From positions 45,765 through 109,764 of the forward strand of contig NZ_JAQWGS010000002.1 of the NCBI RefSeq assembly GCF_029238095.1: a DNA stretch of 64,000 nt, read 5' to 3'. Under the pieces are notes generated by a model. The model was given only the letters and a program-made list of their open reading frames with translations. It had not been told where the DNA came from and searched no databases. The translations under genes were made by a program, and so were the position numbers. The first letter of the stretch is position 1; each line of letters opens with the position of its first letter. Shown one piece after another: positions 1 through 9,565 of this stretch. The DNA comes from Lacinutrix sp. Its GTDB lineage: Bacteria > Bacteroidota > Bacteroidia > Flavobacteriales > Flavobacteriaceae.

Positions 1-784
1 TTATCATACCCGGAACACAATTCATTTGTGCTCTAAAATGTGGCATATATGCTGAGTGCAATACATCTTGTGAACGCATTTTAAATAAAACAGGACGTCC
101 TACTGGTAAATGTAATTCTGTAGTTATTACGTCATCCTGAGCATTTGGATCTGCTTCGTCTACACCTAAAATATTAGCACGATTAATATCTATTAATCTG
201 ACATTAGCTTTACCTAAGGTATTATCTGCTCCTCCATAACGTGCTTTCCAGTTGAACTGTTGCGCATATAATTCTACTACTAAGGGATCATTGTCTTCAT
301 TAACATTCATTATTGTTGTCCACGTAAATAAACCTTGTATAATAAGTACTGCTAATACAATTACAGGAATAATAGTCCAGATTGCTTCTAGCTTGTTATT
401 ATCAGCATAGAATAGAGCTTTTTTCCCTTTTTCACCTTTGTATTTAAAAGCAAAATAATGAAGCAAGAACTGTGTAACTGTTTGAACGAAGAAAATAATG
501 ATCATAGAGATAATCATTAAATTATCAATACCTGGACCATGCTCTGATGCAGAGTTAGACATTAATGGTAAATCTCCATATTTAACAAAACAAATGATAG
601 TGATAACATATATAAAGGCTAAAAAGCCTAACATTAAATACCCATTTATTTTATTGTCTTTGTCGTTAGCTACTTGATCATCACTTCTAGCGTTAACGCT
701 TTGAGTTAAATCGAATATCTTAACCATTTGCCATATGGCAACGAGAATAAATACTAAAACTAAAATTGATAATAAAGCCGTCAT
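1..784 (-). CDS. coxB: Cytochrome c oxidase subunit II, partial (C-terminus outside window)
   Basis: This is the electron-entry subunit of an aa3-type haem-copper oxidase in the inner membrane. The first 261 codons are visible. There is an N-terminal membrane segment, a linker rich in Asp and Asn, two further hydrophobic segments (roughly residues 50-70 and 90-140), and then the start of the periplasmic cupredoxin domain with the conserved stretch around DVLHSAYMPHFRAQMN, whose His is the first CuA ligand. The Cys pair of CuA lies beyond the window edge. It is the last visible gene of the act operon, 31 bases after actF. Placement next to alternative complex III fits the ACIII-aa3 supercomplex known from Flavobacterium johnsoniae. 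Confidence 0.95.
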   Translation of the reverse strand, partial: MTALLSILVLVFILVAIWQMVKIFDLTQSVNARSDDQVANDKDNKINGYLMLGFLAFIYVITIICFVKYGDLPLMSNSASEHGPGIDNLMIISMIIIFFVQTVTQFLLHYFAFKYKGEKGKKALFYADNNKLEAIWTIIPVIVLAVLIIQGLFTWTTIMNVNEDNDPLVVELYAQQFNWKARYGGADNTLGKANVRLIDINRANILGVDEADPNAQDDVITTELHLPVGRPVLFKMRSQDVLHSAYMPHFRAQMNCVPGMI

Positions 785-815
785 TGTTGTCGTTCTTCTT
801 TATTGAATTATTTTA

Positions 816-2207
816 TTAATAATGAAAATGTTCACTCTCCTTCACAAAAGGATTTCTTGTAGGTGTTAAAGGAGCTTTTGACAGCGCTGTAAACACAATA
901 AAGATAAATAATCCTGCAAAGAATAACATTGAACAAATTTCTGGAACACCAATATACCATTGGTCTCCTACTGTTGCTGGCATTATCATATTGAAAACAT
1001 CAATATAATGACCAGCTAATATTACAATACCTGTCATCACTATAAACCAAGGAATACGTTTGTAATCACTATTCATTAATAATAATAATGGAAAGATAAA
1101 GTTCATTGCCAACATTCCAAAAAAAGGTAATTTATAGTCTTCAATTCTAGTGACAAAGTAAGTTACTTCTTCTGGAATATTTGAATACCAGATCAACATA
1201 AATTGAGAGAACCATAAATACGTCCAGAAAATACTGAATGCAAACATGAATTTTGCTAAATCATGGAAATGGCTATCATTTACTTTTGGTAATAAGCCTT
1301 TAGTTTTCAAGTATAACGCTATAAATGCTATCGTTGTTACAGCACAAACCATCATACCAGCAAACACGTACCATCCAAATAATGTAGAGAACCAGTGTGG
1401 ATCTACACTCATAATCCAATCCCAAGACATCATAGATTCTGTGTAAATAAAGAATACTAAAAATGCTGCCGAAATACGGAATGTTTTCTTAAAGTTTTTG
1501 TTATCGTCTGCTTTATCTTGAGCAATTGAAAATTTTCTAGAAAAGTATCTGTATAATGACCAACCACCAATAAAAATTAAACCTCTAATTGCAAATCCCC
1601 AAATATTTAACCAACCTGTTTTCCCTTGGATTAATTTATCATGTGCGACAACGTCTGGATCCATCCAAACAAAAATATTATAATGACCAATGGTACCAGA
1701 TGCCACTGCTATGGCTAAAAGTATTAGAGCTCCTGGAAATAAATAAGCTGTTATGCCTTCCATTACTCTTAGTAGTAGAGGTGACCAACCAGCTTGAGAG
1801 GCATATTGGATAGCATAGAATGCTAGTACGCCTAAAGATATCATCATAAAAAAGAAAGCAGCAATATAGAATGCAGACCAAGGTCTGTTGTGCATTGCGT
1901 GCATGACATGATTTACATGCTTGGTATGCTCATCTACAACCTCATGAGAATTACCTACTGCGTGTTTGTCTTCTCCGTGAGCATCAACAGCTGCATGAGT
2001 ATCATGACTACTAGTTTCATCTGCTTGATGATTTTCAGTTTCACCGTGACCATTAGAACCACCATGATGAGATTCATTTGCTAGCATGTTTTCGACTTCT
2101 TCAAATGTTACATGAGAAGTGTAGAAACTATAACTAACACCTATTGCTCCAACGACCATTAAAATGATTGCAGTTAATCTTAGTCTATTTGAAATTTTGT
2201 ATTCCAT
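816..2207 (-). CDS. actF: Alternative complex III quinone-binding membrane subunit ActF
   Basis: An NrfD-like integral membrane subunit of the quinol:cytochrome c oxidoreductase (alternative complex III), paralogous to ActC. It has 463 residues and about ten hydrophobic segments. The first membrane segment covers residues 11-30. Residues 46-106 form a hydrophilic loop with 14 histidines plus many Asp and Glu, and the remaining membrane helices follow from about residue 110. The loop is unusual for the family core and could bind metal, but that is inference. It lies 21 bases after actE and just before coxB, so it is probably co-transcribed with both. Confidence 0.93.
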   Translation of the reverse strand: MEYKISNRLRLTAIILMVVGAIGVSYSFYTSHVTFEEVENMLANESHHGGSNGHGETENHQADETSSHDTHAAVDAHGEDKHAVGNSHEVVDEHTKHVNHVMHAMHNRPWSAFYIAAFFFMMISLGVLAFYAIQYASQAGWSPLLLRVMEGITAYLFPGALILLAIAVASGTIGHYNIFVWMDPDVVAHDKLIQGKTGWLNIWGFAIRGLIFIGGWSLYRYFSRKFSIAQDKADDNKNFKKTFRISAAFLVFFIYTESMMSWDWIMSVDPHWFSTLFGWYVFAGMMVCAVTTIAFIALYLKTKGLLPKVNDSHFHDLAKFMFAFSIFWTYLWFSQFMLIWYSNIPEEVTYFVTRIEDYKLPFFGMLAMNFIFPLLLLMNSDYKRIPWFIVMTGIVILAGHYIDVFNMIMPATVGDQWYIGVPEICSMLFFAGLFIFIVFTALSKAPLTPTRNPFVKESEHFHY

Positions 2208-2228
2208 TATATAATCTTTAACTAAATC

Positions 2229-2786
2229 TTATTTTTCTAAATCCGCTTTCAATTTCATAACATATGAAACTACTTGCCAACGCTCTTCTCTATTTAATTG
2301 ATTTGAATAAGAGCCCATAGCATTTTTACCGTAATAAATAGTATGATAAACACTACCTTCTGTTATAGCTCTTCCGGCGTCATCGTAACTTGGTATACCA
2401 AGGATTTTTTCTCTTTGGACTAACTTCCCTTTACCATCACCTTTATTACCATGGCAAATACCACAATAAATATTGTATAACTCTTTACCTCTAGGTTCGT
2501 CAATTTGTGTAGAATCTAAAACACTTTTTAAATTTGCTTTAGCCTCATTGTAACCTTCGGTAGTATTATCAATATCGAAAGGCGTATAACCTCTTGGTAT
2601 TGTTCCTTCTGCTGGTAATTGTGCTTCTACACCATTAGCAAATGCGTCAGATTCTTGATACGTTTCGTAAGCAACTGATTCATACATATTAGGCATGAAC
2701 TCGTAATTAGGTCTTGAATTCTTTTGACAAGAAGCAAAAGACACTAAAACTATAGCTAATATTGTTATTTTAATAATACTCTTCAT
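2229..2786 (-). CDS. actE: Alternative complex III monohaem cytochrome c subunit ActE
   Basis: A 185-residue periplasmic monohaem cytochrome c that passes electrons from the Act core towards the oxidase. A lipoprotein signal is visible: a hydrophobic run followed by VSFASC, so Cys20 is probably lipidated, as described for ActE in Flavobacterium. One haem site, CGICH, is followed by GNKGDGKG, and a Met-containing tail (KNAMGSYSNQLN) is the likely distal ligand region. The gene starts 9 bases after actD. Length and order match known flavobacterial act operons. Confidence 0.94.
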   Translation of the reverse strand: MKSIIKITILAIVLVSFASCQKNSRPNYEFMPNMYESVAYETYQESDAFANGVEAQLPAEGTIPRGYTPFDIDNTTEGYNEAKANLKSVLDSTQIDEPRGKELYNIYCGICHGNKGDGKGKLVQREKILGIPSYDDAGRAITEGSVYHTIYYGKNAMGSYSNQLNREERWQVVSYVMKLKADLEK

Positions 2787-2795
2787 TTTGTATAA

Positions 2796-3326
2796 TTAAT
2801 GCGCGTTATCTACTACGTTAATTTCAACAGCACCAGTTTGTGAAAGTAAATCTTGTAATTCTTTTTCATTACCATGAATAGGGATTTCCATTAAAAAATG
2901 ATCATCAGTTGTTCTTGGGTCTGGATTTTCTGCTTTTTTAAATGGCCACATTCTACTACGTAAATAAAATGTTATTACCATTAAGTGTGCTGCAAAGAAT
3001 ACTGTTAATTCGAACATAATTGGTACAAATGCAGGCATATTCTCTAAATAGCTAAAGCTTGGTTTACCACCTATATTTTGTGGCCAATCTTCTATCATAA
3101 TAAAATTCATCATTAATGTCGCTACTGCTAAACCTACACAACCGTACATAAATGCTGCGATTGCTATTCTTGTCGGCGCTAAACCCATAGCCTTGTCTAG
3201 CCCATGGACTGGAAATGGCGTATATATTTCTTCAATGTGATGTCTTTCGGCTTTGACCTTCTTTACTGCAGCCAATAACACATCGTCATCGTTATAAATA
3301 GCGTGAATTACTTTTGAAGCTTCCAT
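2796..3326 (-). CDS. actD: Alternative complex III subunit ActD (DUF3341)
   Basis: A 176-residue membrane subunit with the DUF3341 architecture: an N-terminal cytoplasmic domain beginning with a Val-Ile-His-Ala-Ile-Tyr strand, the conserved turn YTPFPVHGLDKAMGL, two membrane helices (about residues 55-78 and 100-122) and a C-terminal tail. In ACIII this subunit packs against ActC and ActF and has no cofactor. It sits 3 bases after actC, a spacing that suggests translational coupling. Confidence 0.94.
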   Translation of the reverse strand: MEASKVIHAIYNDDDVLLAAVKKVKAERHHIEEIYTPFPVHGLDKAMGLAPTRIAIAAFMYGCVGLAVATLMMNFIMIEDWPQNIGGKPSFSYLENMPAFVPIMFELTVFFAAHLMVITFYLRSRMWPFKKAENPDPRTTDDHFLMEIPIHGNEKELQDLLSQTGAVEINVVDNAH

Positions 3327-3329
3327 ATG

Positions 3330-4790
3330 CTACTCTTTATTATTTTTTTGTTCTTTAATATCAACATTAGATGTTCTAACATCTGCACCTGTACCAACTA
3401 AACTGTCTCCTCTATCTCTGATGGTTTTATATCTGTCTCCTGAAGACTTTAAAATGGTCTTAACCTCTGCTTGTGCAATAACTGGGAATGTTCTTGAATA
3501 CAGTAAGAATAATACGAAAAAGAATCCTATTGTTCCTATAAATATTCCAATATCTACAAATGTAGGAGAGAACATTGTCCAAGAAGATGGCAAATAATCT
3601 CTATGTAACGATGTTACAATAATTACAAAACGCTCAAACCACATTCCTATGTTTACCACTATTGATATAGCAAAAGAGAACATAATACTTGTACGTAATT
3701 TTTTGAACCACATGAACTGTGGAGAAAACACGTTACAAGACATCATTGCCCAATAAGCCCACCAGTATGGTCCTGTAGCTCTATTAAGGAAAGCGTATTG
3801 CTCATACTCCACTCCTGAATACCATGCAACAAACAACTCTGTAATATATGCTACACCTACTATAGAACCTGTAATCATGATTACAATGTTCATTAACTCT
3901 ATGTGTTGTACTGTAATATAATCTTCCAAGCTACACACTTTTCTCATTATTATAAGAAGCGTATTTACCATAGCGAATCCAGAAAAAATTGCTCCTGCAA
4001 CAAAGTAAGGTGGGAATATAGTTGTATGCCAACCAGGTATTACTGATGTTGCGAAATCAAAAGATACAATCGTGTGTACAGAAAGTACTAGTGGAGTTGC
4101 TAAACCTGCAAGTACTAAAGATACTTCTTCAAAACGTTGCCAATCTTTTGCTCTACCAGTCCAACCAAAACTTAATAAACTATAAATCTTCTTTTGAAAA
4201 GGTTTAATTGCTCTATCTCTAAGCATTGCAAAATCTGGTAATAAACCTGTCCACCAAAAGACTAATGATACTGATAAGTATGTTGAAATTGCAAATACAT
4301 CCCAAAGTAAAGGAGAGTTAAAGTTAACCCATAGCGATCCAAATTGATTAGGAATTGGTAATACCCAATATGCTAACCATGGACGGCCCATGTGAATAAT
4401 TGGAAATAAACCCGCTTGAACTACTGAAAAAATCGTCATTGCTTCTGCAGAACGGTTAATTGCCATTCTCCATTTTTGACGGAATAATAATAGTACTGCA
4501 GAAATTAATGTTCCTGCGTGACCAATACCAACCCACCAAACGAAGTTAGTAATATCCCAAGCCCAACCAACTGTCTTGTTTAATCCCCAAGTTCCAATAC
4601 CAGTAGATATTGTATAAACCATACATCCAACTCCCCAAAGAAAAGCAACTAATGCGATTGAAAATACAATCCACCATTGTTTGTTTGCTTTTCCTTCTAC
4701 AGGTGCTGCGATATCTACAGTTACATCGTGGTACGATTTGTTGCCTGTAACTAAAGGTCTTCTAATAGGTGCTTCGTAATGAGACGCCAT
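3330..4790 (-). CDS. actC: Alternative complex III quinone-binding membrane subunit ActC (NrfD-like)
   Basis: A 486-residue polytopic membrane protein of the NrfD/PsrC family. In ACIII it carries the quinol-binding site and docks the iron-sulfur subunit ActB. Recognisable features include the N-terminal motif RRPLV, the helix-start WAWDITNFVWWVGIGHAGT, which is typical of ActC, and about ten membrane segments. It lies 34 bases downstream of actB and is followed by actD after 3 bases. It is paralogous to ActF in the same operon, and both copies appear intact. Confidence 0.95.
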   Translation of the reverse strand: MASHYEAPIRRPLVTGNKSYHDVTVDIAAPVEGKANKQWWIVFSIALVAFLWGVGCMVYTISTGIGTWGLNKTVGWAWDITNFVWWVGIGHAGTLISAVLLLFRQKWRMAINRSAEAMTIFSVVQAGLFPIIHMGRPWLAYWVLPIPNQFGSLWVNFNSPLLWDVFAISTYLSVSLVFWWTGLLPDFAMLRDRAIKPFQKKIYSLLSFGWTGRAKDWQRFEEVSLVLAGLATPLVLSVHTIVSFDFATSVIPGWHTTIFPPYFVAGAIFSGFAMVNTLLIIMRKVCSLEDYITVQHIELMNIVIMITGSIVGVAYITELFVAWYSGVEYEQYAFLNRATGPYWWAYWAMMSCNVFSPQFMWFKKLRTSIMFSFAISIVVNIGMWFERFVIIVTSLHRDYLPSSWTMFSPTFVDIGIFIGTIGFFFVLFLLYSRTFPVIAQAEVKTILKSSGDRYKTIRDRGDSLVGTGADVRTSNVDIKEQKNNKE

Positions 4791-4824
4791 AATCCTTTTA
4801 TAAGTATTCGTTAATTAATTCTTT

Positions 4825-7800
4825 TTATGCTTTCGTGTTTCTCACTTTAGTATGATACTGAACATTAGGTTTAGTACCAACACTTTCTAGTAAGTGATAC
4901 ATACGATCGTCTTCTAAAAGTTTTGCAACTTTGCTTTCTTTGTCGTTAATATCTCCAAACACCATCGCTCCATTGCTACAAGCAGAAGAACAAGCTGTTT
5001 GGAATTCTCCATCTTTAATAACACGTCCATCACGTTTTGCATCAAGAATTGTTTTTTGTGTTTTTTGAATACACATAGAACATTTTTCCATGACACCACG
5101 AGAACGTACTGTTACATCTGGATTAATTACCATTCTACCTAAGTCGTCATTCATAAAGTAATCGAACTCATCATTTCCATTATAAAGGAACCAGTTGAAA
5201 CGACGCACTTTATAAGGGCAGTTGTTTGCACAATATCTTGTACCTACACAACGATTGTAAGCCATATGGTTTTGGCCTTGACGACCATGTGATGTTGCAG
5301 CTACTGGACATACAGTCTCACAAGGAGCATGATTACAGTGCTGACACATTACTGGTTGAAAAGCAACTTGTGGGTTATCTGAAGCAATTTCTAATTCTCC
5401 AAATCCTCCTAAAGAACCATTTTCACTAAATAAACCTAAACCATCGAAACCTTCTTTCTTAGCATCATCAGCTGCAAAAGACTCTTCAGAAGAATAATAT
5501 CTATCAATACGTAACCAATGCATATCGCGACTTCTACGTATTTCTTCTTTTCCTACAACAGGAACATTGTTTTCTGCATGACATGCAATTACACATGCTC
5601 CACAACCTGTACAAGCATTTAAATCAATAGACAAGTTAAAGTGATGACCAATAGAACGATCAAATTCATCCCATAAATCTACCTCTGGAGATGTTACTTC
5701 TACTTCCTCGTGATTTAAAGATACTGTTGGTATTGCATTCCATACAGTTCTGTCACTTGTGTTAAAAATCTCTAATGTTGTTTCTTTAATAATGTCTCCA
5801 CGACCCATTAAAGTATTTTGTAACTGTACACAAGCAAACTCATGCATTCCTACGGCCTTAGTTACTGTAATATCTTGTATAGTGTTAAAACCTTGGTATA
5901 ATTTATAAGCATTAACACCTGTTTGCATTTCTTCTTTTAAACCTGCAGATCTTCCATAACCAAGAGCCAAACCTACAGAACCTGTTGCTTGACCTGGTTG
6001 GATAATTACGGGAACTGTTAATTTATTACCGTTAACAGTAATTTCAGCGTAACTACCATTTAAAGCACCTGTTGCTTCATGCTCGTTTACTAATTCTAAG
6101 CGTTTAGCATCTGCGGCAGAAACTGTTAAATAGTTATCCCAAGAAGTTCTTGTAATTGGATCAGGAAATTCTTGTAACCATGGGTTGTTAGCTTGTTGTC
6201 CGTCTCCCATTCCTACTTTAGTATATAAAGTAAGCTCCATTCCTTTTGAAGTTGCACTAGTCGCTAAAGCTCTAGCTGCACTTCCAGAAGGTGTCTCAAC
6301 ATTATCTTGTGATGCTTCTACAGTATCATCAACTACATCACTAGAAGATTGAGATATAAAAGACCCATCATGTAACGCTTGGTTAAATGATGCTCCCTCA
6401 AGAATTTCAGAATTCCAAAGTGTTTTAACATAATCGCTATACTTAACATCATTTCCATTCCATAGCAATAAAACTTCTTGAAATTGTTTTGTATCAAATA
6501 AAGGACGAATGGTAGGCTGAATTAATCCGAAATGGCCTTTCTTTATTTCTACATCTCCCCAACTTTCTAGGTAGTGAGGTGCAGCTGCAATATATTGCGA
6601 AGCTAAGGCTGTTTCGTCTGCTTTCATAGAGAAAGCTACAGATAAATCTGTGTTTTTTAATCCTTCAGCAAAATCTGAAGCATTTGGTAAAGTATATAGT
6701 GGATTTACTCCACTCATGATAAGAGCTCCTACTTTTCCTGCTTTCATATCAGCAATTAAAGTCATTACAGCCTTATCATTTCCTTGTCTTGTTCTTATTG
6801 GTTTTTTTGGATTAAACGCTTTACTCTCAAGCTTTTCGTTTATCTCTAAAACAACAGTTTGTGCATTTACATCTTGAATACCTGTAACCACAACACCATT
6901 TCTTCCAGCTTTATCTAACTCAGAAGCTGTTGCTTGTACTTCTTTCTCTATGTGCGCTGGCAAGCTACCTGAAAAAGCACCACCAACAATTAGGCTATGT
7001 AATTTTGCTAAAGCTAATTTTTGCTGACTTGGTGTTAAAGGCACACGCTTATCTGCATTTGCACCTGCAAGAGACATATTAGATTCGAATTGAATATGAC
7101 GGGACATTTTACCATTTTTAGGAATTCGTCCTTTTGAATATCCGGAATCAAAACCACCACCTTGCCAATCACCTAAGAAATCTGCTCCAAAGGCTACAAT
7201 TGTAGAAGCTATAGAAAAATCGTAATCTGCTAATCCTCTTTCGTTATATTTTGTTTGAAAAGCATCTAGTGCAGCAGACTCTGAAACAGCGTCGTAAACC
7301 ACATGCTTAGCATTTAAATATTTTTCTTTAAATTCTGAAATTAACTTACTTGTAGATGGACTAGCATACGTTTGTGTTAAAAACACGATTTGCTTTCCAG
7401 CTTCTTTAGTCGCATTTAATTTTTGAGTCGTTTCTGAAGTAAAAGTAGACCAAGAAATAGGATTTTCACCTTTCATAGGAGATTGCACTCTTAAACTATC
7501 GTATAGTCCTAAAACCGATGCATTAACTCTAGCATTTGCACCACCATTAGTTGCAGCAAGGTTATTGTTTTCGATTTTGATTGGACGACCTTCTCGAGTT
7601 TTTACTAAAACACTTGCAAAATCAAAACCATCTGCAATAGTTGTTGCATAATAGTTAGCTACACCAGGAATAATAGAGTCTGGTTGCACTACATAAGGAA
7701 TTGATTTAATTACTGGTCCTTCGCAGGCAGCTAAAGAAGCTGCAGCAGTACTAAAACCAACATACTTTAAGAAATCACGACGCGTAGTAGACGAAGCCTC

Positions 7801-7932
7801 TAATGTTTCCTTGTCTCCAAGAAATTCATCTGTAGGAATTTCGTTTACAAATTCGTTTTGTTTTAGCGTCTCAACAATAGAGCTTTCTTTTAGCTCTTCA
7901 ACACTTTTCCAGTATTTCTTGTTTGATGACAT
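4825..7932 (-). CDS. actB: Alternative complex III iron-sulfur/molybdopterin-fold subunit ActB
   Basis: A 1035-residue subunit combining a molybdopterin-oxidoreductase-like domain (about residues 80-730) with a C-terminal ferredoxin-like domain. A variant Tat signal, TTRRDFLK, is followed by a hydrophobic stretch and a lipobox ending at SLAAC, which fits the lipidated ActB of Flavobacterium. The C-terminal third carries the cysteine motifs CTGCGACVIAC, CQHCNHAPCETVCP, CVGTRYCANNCP and CSMC/CSSAC, enough for four Fe-S clusters. In this family the molybdopterin-like domain is thought to carry no Mo cofactor. A short hairpin lies in the gap between actA and this gene. Confidence 0.95.
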   Translation of the reverse strand: MSSNKKYWKSVEELKESSIVETLKQNEFVNEIPTDEFLGDKETLEASSTTRRDFLKYVGFSTAAASLAACEGPVIKSIPYVVQPDSIIPGVANYYATTIADGFDFASVLVKTREGRPIKIENNNLAATNGGANARVNASVLGLYDSLRVQSPMKGENPISWSTFTSETTQKLNATKEAGKQIVFLTQTYASPSTSKLISEFKEKYLNAKHVVYDAVSESAALDAFQTKYNERGLADYDFSIASTIVAFGADFLGDWQGGGFDSGYSKGRIPKNGKMSRHIQFESNMSLAGANADKRVPLTPSQQKLALAKLHSLIVGGAFSGSLPAHIEKEVQATASELDKAGRNGVVVTGIQDVNAQTVVLEINEKLESKAFNPKKPIRTRQGNDKAVMTLIADMKAGKVGALIMSGVNPLYTLPNASDFAEGLKNTDLSVAFSMKADETALASQYIAAAPHYLESWGDVEIKKGHFGLIQPTIRPLFDTKQFQEVLLLWNGNDVKYSDYVKTLWNSEILEGASFNQALHDGSFISQSSSDVVDDTVEASQDNVETPSGSAARALATSATSKGMELTLYTKVGMGDGQQANNPWLQEFPDPITRTSWDNYLTVSAADAKRLELVNEHEATGALNGSYAEITVNGNKLTVPVIIQPGQATGSVGLALGYGRSAGLKEEMQTGVNAYKLYQGFNTIQDITVTKAVGMHEFACVQLQNTLMGRGDIIKETTLEIFNTSDRTVWNAIPTVSLNHEEVEVTSPEVDLWDEFDRSIGHHFNLSIDLNACTGCGACVIACHAENNVPVVGKEEIRRSRDMHWLRIDRYYSSEESFAADDAKKEGFDGLGLFSENGSLGGFGELEIASDNPQVAFQPVMCQHCNHAPCETVCPVAATSHGRQGQNHMAYNRCVGTRYCANNCPYKVRRFNWFLYNGNDEFDYFMNDDLGRMVINPDVTVRSRGVMEKCSMCIQKTQKTILDAKRDGRVIKDGEFQTACSSACSNGAMVFGDINDKESKVAKLLEDDRMYHLLESVGTKPNVQYHTKVRNTKA

Positions 7933-8024
7933 ATTATATAATTGAATTACTTCTTAATTTATTTATAACTTTTTCACTTAAAACACTCAGACAAGCCTAG
8001 TGTGACAAAACTTTCTCTTTAGAG

Positions 8025-8043
8025 ACTCCTATGTCAAAGGAGT
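8025..8043 (-). other. Intercistronic hairpin between actA and actB
   Basis: Six-base arms ACTCCT and AGGAGT enclose a 7-base loop in the 126-base gap between actA and actB. There is no U-run, so it does not look like a terminator. It could stabilise or mark a processing point between two co-transcribed messages. This is a weak structural observation. Confidence 0.35.
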
Positions 8044-8058
8044 ACTGTAAACTAATAT

Positions 8059-9399
8059 CTAGTAGTGACACTTACCACATTCTAATCCACCCATCTGCGC
8101 AGCAGTTAATTGCTCAACTCCATATTTTTTTGAGAGTTCCTCGTGAATTTTGGTATAGTACTCATTATCTTTTACCTTAACATTAGTTTCTCTGTGACAG
8201 TTAATACACCAACCCATTGTTAATGGAGAATATTGATACATTACTTCCATTTCCTCAACAGGACCATGACAAGTTTGACACTCTACACCTGCAACACTAA
8301 CGTGCTGAGAGTGGTTAAAGTAGGCAAAGTCAGGCAAATTGTGAATTCTAGTCCATTTTACTGGAGAGGTTTCACCTGTGTATTTTTGCTCTACATCATC
8401 CCATCCAACAGCTTTGTATAATTTTTTAATTTCTGCATTATAATCTACACCATATTCTGCTAAACCTTCAGCTTGTGTTCCTTCAGCAACTTCATAAATA
8501 GATTTATGACAATTCATACATACGTTTAACGAAGGTATCCCTGAATGTTTAGAAACTCTTGCAGATGAGTGACAGTATTTACAATCTATACCATTATCTC
8601 CTGCATGAATTCTATGAGAATAATGAATTTCTTGAACTGGCTCGTAACCTTGGTTTACACCTACTTGCATAAAGTAACCATAAACGAAATAAGCAGAGGC
8701 CAATAAAAATAATATCGCAGTTACCAAAATTAAGAATTGGTTTTCAACAAATGCTTTCCAAAGCGGCTTTCTTTTAGGTTGGTCTACTAATTCAACACCT
8801 TTTACTTCTGCAAAACTGCGCAATGTTTTGTTAACTAGGTATAACGCACCTGCTAATAGCGCAAACAAAAGCGCTAAAGCACCTAATATTAATCCGTTTG
8901 AGCTAGTATCGCTTTCTGGATTAGATCTATCATCAACAACTTCTTCTTTTACAGGAGCTGGAGGCTCAGCACCAGTATATGCTAAAATATCATCAATATC
9001 TGTATTAGATAATTGAGGAAAAGCATTCATAGCAGTACCACCATACTCATTGTAAATCTTGTTTGCATATGCATCACCAGATTTAATCATTCCTGCGCTA
9101 TTCTTTATCCAAGCATAAAGCCATTCTCTGTCTAAACCTTCACTATCTGCTAAACGCTGCTCTACATTACGTAAAGCAGGACCTGTCATTTTCTTATCTA
9201 ATTTATGACAAGCTGCACAATTAGCATTAAATATTGCTTTTCCATTTACAGGGTCACCTTCTTGAGCAGAAAGAGCAGTAGAAAACGTTAACAAAAAAAC
9301 TAAGCCTAAATGAAGAATATTAATGCCTAATTTGCGGTGAATCACCTTTTTCATATTGTTGATTGAATTTACTTCTAAACTTTGGTATGATTTTTTCAT
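8059..9399 (-). CDS. actA: Alternative complex III multihaem cytochrome c subunit ActA
   Basis: First gene of the act operon. The protein has a signal peptide ending near ALSA, then a complete class I monohaem domain (CAACHK, with distal Met in MNAFPQ), two membrane helices, and a pentahaem domain with CKYCH, CMNCH, CQTCH, CINCH and CGKCH. That makes six CxxCH sites in total. It should carry electrons from ActB to the oxidase. I keep the upstream ATG. An in-frame ATG 45 bases later (at 9354) starts a more typical signal peptide and could be the real start. Confidence 0.93.
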   Translation of the reverse strand: MKKSYQSLEVNSINNMKKVIHRKLGINILHLGLVFLLTFSTALSAQEGDPVNGKAIFNANCAACHKLDKKMTGPALRNVEQRLADSEGLDREWLYAWIKNSAGMIKSGDAYANKIYNEYGGTAMNAFPQLSNTDIDDILAYTGAEPPAPVKEEVVDDRSNPESDTSSNGLILGALALLFALLAGALYLVNKTLRSFAEVKGVELVDQPKRKPLWKAFVENQFLILVTAILFLLASAYFVYGYFMQVGVNQGYEPVQEIHYSHRIHAGDNGIDCKYCHSSARVSKHSGIPSLNVCMNCHKSIYEVAEGTQAEGLAEYGVDYNAEIKKLYKAVGWDDVEQKYTGETSPVKWTRIHNLPDFAYFNHSQHVSVAGVECQTCHGPVEEMEVMYQYSPLTMGWCINCHRETNVKVKDNEYYTKIHEELSKKYGVEQLTAAQMGGLECGKCHY

Positions 9400-9432
9400 C
9401 TATATCTAAAATACAGTTATAAAAAACTTACG

Positions 9433-9440
9433 CAAAAGTA
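9433..9440 (-). promoter_or_regulatory. Probable -7 box of the act operon
   Basis: Read on the minus strand this is TACTTTTG, matching the Bacteroidota -7 consensus TAnnTTTG, 33 bases ahead of the actA start. A clear -33 TTG was not found at the expected spacing, so only the -7 element is claimed. Confidence 0.45.
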
Positions 9441-9538
9441 ATACTTAAAGTCCATTTTTGAAATCTTAAATAAGTCTTAATTTATAATTTAGAAAAATTC
9501 TAAATAAGAAAAAGCACTTTTCTTTCGTTTATAACTTT

Positions 9539-9546
9539 TACATTTG
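9539..9546 (+). promoter_or_regulatory. Probable -7 box for the SPOR-domain gene
   Basis: TACATTTG matches the Bacteroidota TAnnTTTG consensus and lies 19 bases before the ATG. The -33 region is only TTTCG-like. Confidence 0.5.
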
Positions 9547-9565
9547 CATCATATATTTAACAACT

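Noticed and set aside
4825..7932. ActB as a catalytic molybdenum enzyme (formate dehydrogenase or nitrate reductase)
   Set aside because: Gene order with ActA and ActC-F and the fused ferredoxin domain identify alternative complex III, where this domain is not thought to hold molybdenum.
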